NCBI GenBank assembly: GCA_047291315.1
Contig: JBDPYZ010000037.1
Location: forward strand, 1 to 18,365
Length of the DNA stretch: 18,365 nucleotides
Source of the DNA: Arsenophonus fragariae
GTDB lineage: Bacteria > Pseudomonadota > Gammaproteobacteria > Enterobacterales > Enterobacteriaceae
Reading direction: 5' to 3'
Below are positions 14,951 to 18,365 of the stretch, in pieces. Below the pieces are notes generated by a model. The model had not been told where the DNA came from, did not search any database, and saw only the letters and a list, made by a program, of their open reading frames with translations. Both the position numbers and the translations under genes were made by a program. Positions within the stretch are counted from its first letter, which is position 1; each line of letters opens with the position of its first letter.

Positions 14951-15234
14951 ATGACGAAACGCAATAAATTAGGTCTAAATTGTCCCAGAAAGGCTTTTCA
15001 TAAGAAGCAGACAAAAAAAAGTAGCCCTGTTTACCGTAAAAAGGTCTGGGTCAATGCTGTGTACCAAAAATAGGCAAAAAAAAACTAATCCTCCAAAAGT
15101 AACCAAACAACCGCCCAAGAAGCCTGTTACCAAACTCAAGCAAGGGGTTAATGTTAAAATACCGAAACCTCCCACTCCGCCTAAAAAGTGATTGCCGTTA
15201 AATGAGGCAATCTCACAGATAACGGCTTTTTGGC
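14951..15234 (+). pseudogene. Truncated ProQ/FinO-family pseudogene, copy B
   Basis: It is homologous to the start of the intact gene at 5520, with MTKRNKLGLNCPRKAF followed by the same K/P-rich tail. TAG (15070-15072) and TGA (15188-15190) codons and an extra A in a homopolymer break it. The match ends at 15234, in the middle of ITAFWP, the start of the RNA-binding domain; the core of the domain is gone, replaced by unrelated sequence. It shows that the whole rpn-proQ pair was once duplicated with recT. Confidence 0.8.
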
Positions 15235-15330
15235 CTCTGGTATTAAGCGTATGTTCCAGCGTGGTAATCTCGCTTTCGCTTATCTGATTTAAATCCGTTC
15301 CTTTAGATTTCAGAAAAGCAATCCTAAATA
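15235..15330 (-). pseudogene. Unrecognised gene fragment
   Basis: The minus strand has a short but coherent frame, AFLKSKGTDLNQISESEITT then LEHTLNTRG, that ends exactly where the proQ remnant begins. It has real-protein composition (balanced charges, no stops) and may be the front or middle part of a gene cut at the 15234/15235 junction. The family is not recognised. Just upstream (15330-15370) LQEELDYAVEYLG in a neighbouring frame could belong to the same gene. Confidence 0.35.
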
Positions 15331-15399
15331 TTCAACAGCGTAATCCAGCTCTTCCTGTAATTAAATAACTCGGCAAATACGTAGTACACTCTTTCGCTG

Positions 15400-16051
15400 T
15401 GACATTTAGAATTAAACCCTTTTCTATAACACAGACTTACAATTTTCTGAGCTACACCGTTGGTATCATCCCTAATCAAACTTTTAACATTAATGCGACA
15501 GAGACTTTGGATATGTTTATTCATACCATTATCGAGACGAGTTAACCTATTTCCCACCGCTTTAATGATAATATTGAACGTTTTCTTCTATGTGGATAAG
15601 AAGGATGCAGACGATTTTATTCTACTGTTAGCATCATTGCACTACTACAAGCAGTGCAAGCACCTTACGTTCTACTTCCGGAAGAGCATGGACAAACGCT
15701 TTAGTTTAAAGTGACGCTGGATTACCTTGCTATCTGAGCCAGCCCTCTGGCTTCAATGTGGTCAGTTTTTGCGAATAGCCCATGGAATGGGCAAATCGCG
15801 GGATTGTTGGATTAATGACGGTAACGTCAAAAATACAGTCTGAAGCTAATAGGCGAGTGCAGCGTGCAGCTTCCAGACCACTGGTAGACTCCATCAATAC
15901 CAGTGCTACACTATGCTTTTTAGCTAATAATTTGCATCAAACCTACATGGTTATTCCCAACATTAAACTGCTCAATGTTACTGTTCGTGGCAATATCGGG
16001 AGAAGCTTTAGATATATCAATTCCAAAACAAAGTGGATTTGGCGGACTCAT
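15400..16051 (-). pseudogene. IS110-family transposase pseudogene
   Basis: From an ATG at 16049-16051 with an ACAAGG ribosome-binding site, the minus strand reads MSPPNPLCFGIDISKASPDI, the DEDD-domain opening (GIDISK) of IS110 transposases. In shifted frames come VLMESTSGLEAARCTRLLAS, DVTVINPTIPRFAHSMG, LAKT-type residues (FAKTDHIEARGLAQIAR) and, past 15700, FVHALPE-like and AVGNRLTRLDNGMNKHIQ segments, all in IS110 order. Several stops and shifts are present and the C-terminal serine-containing domain is not visible before about 15400, so it is a 3'-truncated dead copy. IS110 elements use an element-encoded bridge RNA; the non-coding region upstream of the ATG could hold its remnant. Confidence 0.75.
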
Positions 16052-16215
16052 TTTTATCCATCCTTGTAAATACGTTATGGAATACGGACAACTGTTCGGG
16101 TTCCAGATGAGTGGCTCAGTATATGCGTCATTTTCTTTTGAGCTGGCTATAAACTCTAGGGTTTATCCGGACTACATATACCTCGCCAAATCTAATCGCT
16201 ACTATTTTAAATAAA
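16052..16215 (-). other. Possible IS110 left end / decayed bridge-RNA region
   Basis: About 160 bases upstream of the IS110 ATG have no coding sense on the minus strand and higher GC than the flanks beyond 16215, where composition drops sharply to AT-rich. In IS110-group elements the long non-coding end upstream of the transposase encodes the bridge RNA. The call rests on position and on the composition step only; no fold has been verified. Confidence 0.3.
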
Positions 16216-16527
16216 TTTTAAGATATAAGGGATTAAACCGCTTTATTTATATAATTGTTATCTCGAAATAGATTTATCATATAAAGTTCATTTATTATAC
16301 TTGGAATATTTACTTCATTAGGTTTCAATTTTTTTAATTTAGAAATTAAATTTCTGTATCAACTTGCGATACGTCTTAATTTAATATATAACCGTTGAAT
16401 TATTATTATTTATACTTCTTACTATTCTTAGCTTGTACTAAGTATAAATGATTGATTAACAGGTGTGACTATACCTAATACTAAATGTTTTTGTCTTCTA
16501 ATGTTTTTTTTTCTATGAAAGAAAACT
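16216..16527. other. Gene-free AT-rich stretch
   Basis: No frame here has a start with a ribosome-binding site or a recognisable product. It is strongly AT-rich with short A/T inverted repeats. It separates the IS110 remnant from the terminator of the next gene. Confidence 0.4.
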
Positions 16528-16547
16528 AAACCTGTCTCGAAAGGTTT
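16528..16547 (-). terminator. Terminator of the 16556-17193 gene
   Basis: Read on the minus strand, aaacct pairs with aggttt (16542-16547 and 16528-16533) around an 8-base loop, and AGTTTTCTTTC follows. It starts 9 bases past the stop codon of the broken gene. The stem is short, so it is probably weak. Confidence 0.5.
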
Positions 16548-16555
16548 CTCTCAAT

Positions 16556-17193
16556 TTAACCTCTATATTTCTTTATCATATACAATAGGATTATCTTTAT
16601 GTTGGCTTTTATAACGTATTCACCACATTTCTTTTTATCCAAATCATCAATATCTTTTTGATGTATATTTTTAGCTAAAATTACAAGCGATTCATCCTTA
16701 TAACTATAATCAGATTCATGGGATATTATATCTTTTACTAACATTTTTTTTATTTCTTGGAAACTTTTATCAACATAAGATTTACTTTCATTGTATTTAC
16801 CAAGTCTAAAAGACATACATTTTTTATATTCTATTACTGTTTGATATTTCTGCTCTTTTTCACAAAATCGTTCAGATATTTTTAGTGTTTCCCCTTTAGG
16901 TAAAGAGATATGTACAGTCTTTTGTTCTTTATATTATTGAAGGAAGACAATAACTTCTTAGTTATATTAATACATTCTGATCGGGATTTTTCCTTATTGA
17001 GATCTTCAATCAAATTTATAATGACATAACTAATGCCTAATGTAACAATAGATAACAATAATTTTCCTTTATCACTAAAATTCACATAGTTATCTGGATT
17101 ATTAGTTATATTTTCTATAATACTCGGATTATCTTTATTGATAAATTGAGTATCTATATTCAGTTCTGTTGATAAATTTCTGTCTAAAATCAT
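16556..17193 (-). pseudogene. Unknown gene with one membrane segment, broken by a single frameshift
   Basis: The start at 17193 (MILDRNLSTELNIDTQ) has a CAGGGA ribosome-binding site 8-13 bases upstream. The N-terminal frame runs through a hydrophobic segment, LLLSIVTLGISYVIINLIED (about 45-64), and ends at TAA 16882. Shifting frame near 16925 gives EQKTVHISLPKGETLKISER and continues without a stop through SFRLGKYNESKSYVDKSFQE to KYRG at 16556, so this is one gene of about 210 residues with one frameshift. I do not recognise it. The highly charged, N- and K-rich protein with one membrane helix could be a secreted or effector-type protein, but this is only a guess. It is the most recently damaged gene in the window, since only one lesion is seen. 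Confidence 0.55.
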
Positions 17194-17214
17194 ATTTGAA
17201 GTCCCTGTATTTTA

Positions 17215-17600
17215 AATTTAGTTACAAAATAGAGAGTAAACATAAATACCGCCCCTAAAAATATATTGATTAATAGATCTCTTACTCGAAAAGTTGCCTT
17301 ATCATAAAAGGAGGATATTTAATCAATTTGAAAAAATTAGCAATCTCGCCCTAACAAAAATAATATTTTTATTAATAGACATAACTAAGTCACATCCGTT
17401 AATAACCTGAAAATAATAATATTACTAAAAAATTAGATTCTGTCGCATTAAAATCCATGGATGATATATAATGGCTAATTTATGGTTTTTACATAACAGA
17501 GTTAGTTATGTGTATAGTTAAATAAACCTTTAAGAGTCTCCCATCAAAGTCATTTTAATTGGTTTTTGGTATTTAACCTACAACTTAAGCTTGCGTAATC
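17215..17600. other. Gene-free AT-rich stretch with an orphan ribosome-binding site
   Basis: No gene is supported. An aaaggagga motif at about 17308-17316 on the plus strand is followed by ttgaaaaaattagc, which would give a leucine-start LKKLAISP peptide ending at once in TAA; it may be the start of a lost gene. The rest is AT-rich. Confidence 0.35.
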
Positions 17601-18365
17601 TAGATGGTTAGGAAATTGACTCGATTTTTAAGTGCAGAGCAAAATCACATCGATTATTGCTAAAAAGTGTCGAAATCAGTTTATTGACTCTGTTTCGCGT
17701 TAAGATTTCATTTGATCGTGTTTTTTTAATCTAAAACTTTATCAACGTGGCAAAGCCGAGTTTTGCTATTTCTCTCTCTCATCCATCTCCAATGCTTTAG
17801 ACCAGGGGTAGCAACGTGCTGCACTTGCGATTTGCCAGAAAGCCGTAGTAACGCACCATCTTAAAATGGCGGGAGGAATATGGCGGATATATCACCGGTG
17901 CATTTCTTCCTATGACAGGATTTGTTGCTGATGTTTTTTTTTCCGGTGGTCATAGTAGTGGTGAACAACGCTTCCGCCGCTATAATGGTGTAGTTTAATC
18001 GCCGAGACAGTCAGACTTTTTAATAACGGCCGATATATTTAACGTTACACCAAGCTCCTCGAGTTTTCTTTGCAAAGTGAATTTTCCAGTGACGTTGATA
18101 CTGGGCTTCTAGGTATCGACACCAGGTACGGTAATTATAGATATGGTGAAATCCGGGTAAGTTTATTGGGTTAATCTACGAGTAATTTTTGCACAATACA
18201 CGGATGACGGCTATTTGCCCGATTTTCTCGGCAATTTTTTTAAAAAAAAGGGGCGCCAAATGTGATGTTTAAGATCCCGACCGCCCAGCGTGACAGACAA
18301 ATGGATATACAGATGTTGATTTAGTTGGCGCCCGTAGGTATGCAATGCGCAGAAAATGCCAATTT
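17600..18365 (-). pseudogene. IS91-family transposase remnant, copy 3
   Basis: This is the longest of the three IS91-family remnants and runs off the window end. Near 18200-18350 the minus strand reads LHTYGRQLNQHLYIHLSVTL then GGRDLKHHIWRPFF, the HUH-motif region ('H.YGR.L..HPHIHLSVT' in relatives). The first His of the HUH pair is Tyr here (TAT for CAT). Further on are IAEKIGQIAVIRVLCKNYS, YNYRTWCRYLEAQYQRHWKI, HFAKKTRGAWCNVKYIGRY (the Y2 tyrosines, about 18025-18040) and KMVRYYGFLA-type sequence. Stops and frameshifts are frequent. The 3' part lacks about 175 bases (counterpart of about 352-525) that copy 1 has, and the match to copy 1 ends at about 17603. It lies in the same orientation as copy 2. 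Confidence 0.82.

Noticed and set aside
14975..15175. Minus-strand frame of 66 codons rich in G, L and F that resembles a membrane protein
   Set aside because: It is the antisense of the lysine- and proline-rich tail of the proQ copy, which always gives F, G and L codons on the other strand.
15782..16214. Plus-strand frames of 95 and 79 codons
   Set aside because: They are antisense to the IS110 transposase remnant, whose minus-strand motifs are recognisable.
18251..18333. 9-base inverted repeat gggcgccaa / ttggcgccc as a transposon end or terminator
   Set aside because: Both arms lie inside the IS91 transposase coding sequence (YGRQL and WRPF segments), and the arms are 65 bases apart, so chance is the simpler explanation.

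Overview
The window is AT-rich plasmid DNA, probably from a gammaproteobacterial insect symbiont. Arsenophonus or a relative is the best guess, made from family composition and the degree of decay; nothing in the sequence proves a species. The evidence is an iteron plasmid replication gene with its origin, many decayed insertion sequences and metabolic genes, and two relatives of type III secretion effectors. Only five reading frames look intact and convincing: the Rep initiator, a ProQ/FinO-type RNA chaperone, a leucine-rich-repeat protein, a 67-residue protein, and a SopD-like effector candidate. Almost everything else recognisable is a pseudogene.

Layout. (1) 1-3244 is a replicon block: a Rep_3 (RepB-type) initiator on the minus strand (847-1752), an operator-like inverted repeat, two clusters of 22-bp-spaced iterons, an AT-rich stretch and a DnaA box. 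Two oppositely oriented remnants of an IS91-family (HUH/Y2) transposase flank it (1-652 plus, 2670-3244 minus). (2) 3338-6110 is cassette copy A: recE tail, dead recT, terminator, dead Rpn nuclease, intact ProQ/FinO protein, followed by the LRR protein (6165-6761). (3) 6807-10806 is mostly decay: a lytic transglycosylase with an abutting partner gene, an IS481-type transposase, an uncertain small gene, the intact 67-residue gene, a GNAT acetyltransferase and an NCS1 permease. (4) 10957-15234 is cassette copy B: a longer recE remnant, the same dead recT, the same terminator, then the SopD-like gene inserted ahead of a dead rpn and a truncated proQ. (5) 15300-18365 holds an IS110-family remnant, a broken unknown membrane-protein gene and a third IS91-family remnant running off the end.

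How it fits together. 3338-4518 and 11773-12953 match over 1,181 bp with no length difference and share the same frameshift and stop codons, so the duplication is younger than the decay. Each cassette copy has a different effector-type gene beside it: LRR in A, SopD-like in B. I infer that dead recET/rpn/proQ DNA and IS91 remnants act as homology islands around cargo aimed at the host, with the ProQ/FinO protein possibly serving the plasmid. No secretion apparatus, relaxase, partition system, tRNA, rRNA or CRISPR array was found.
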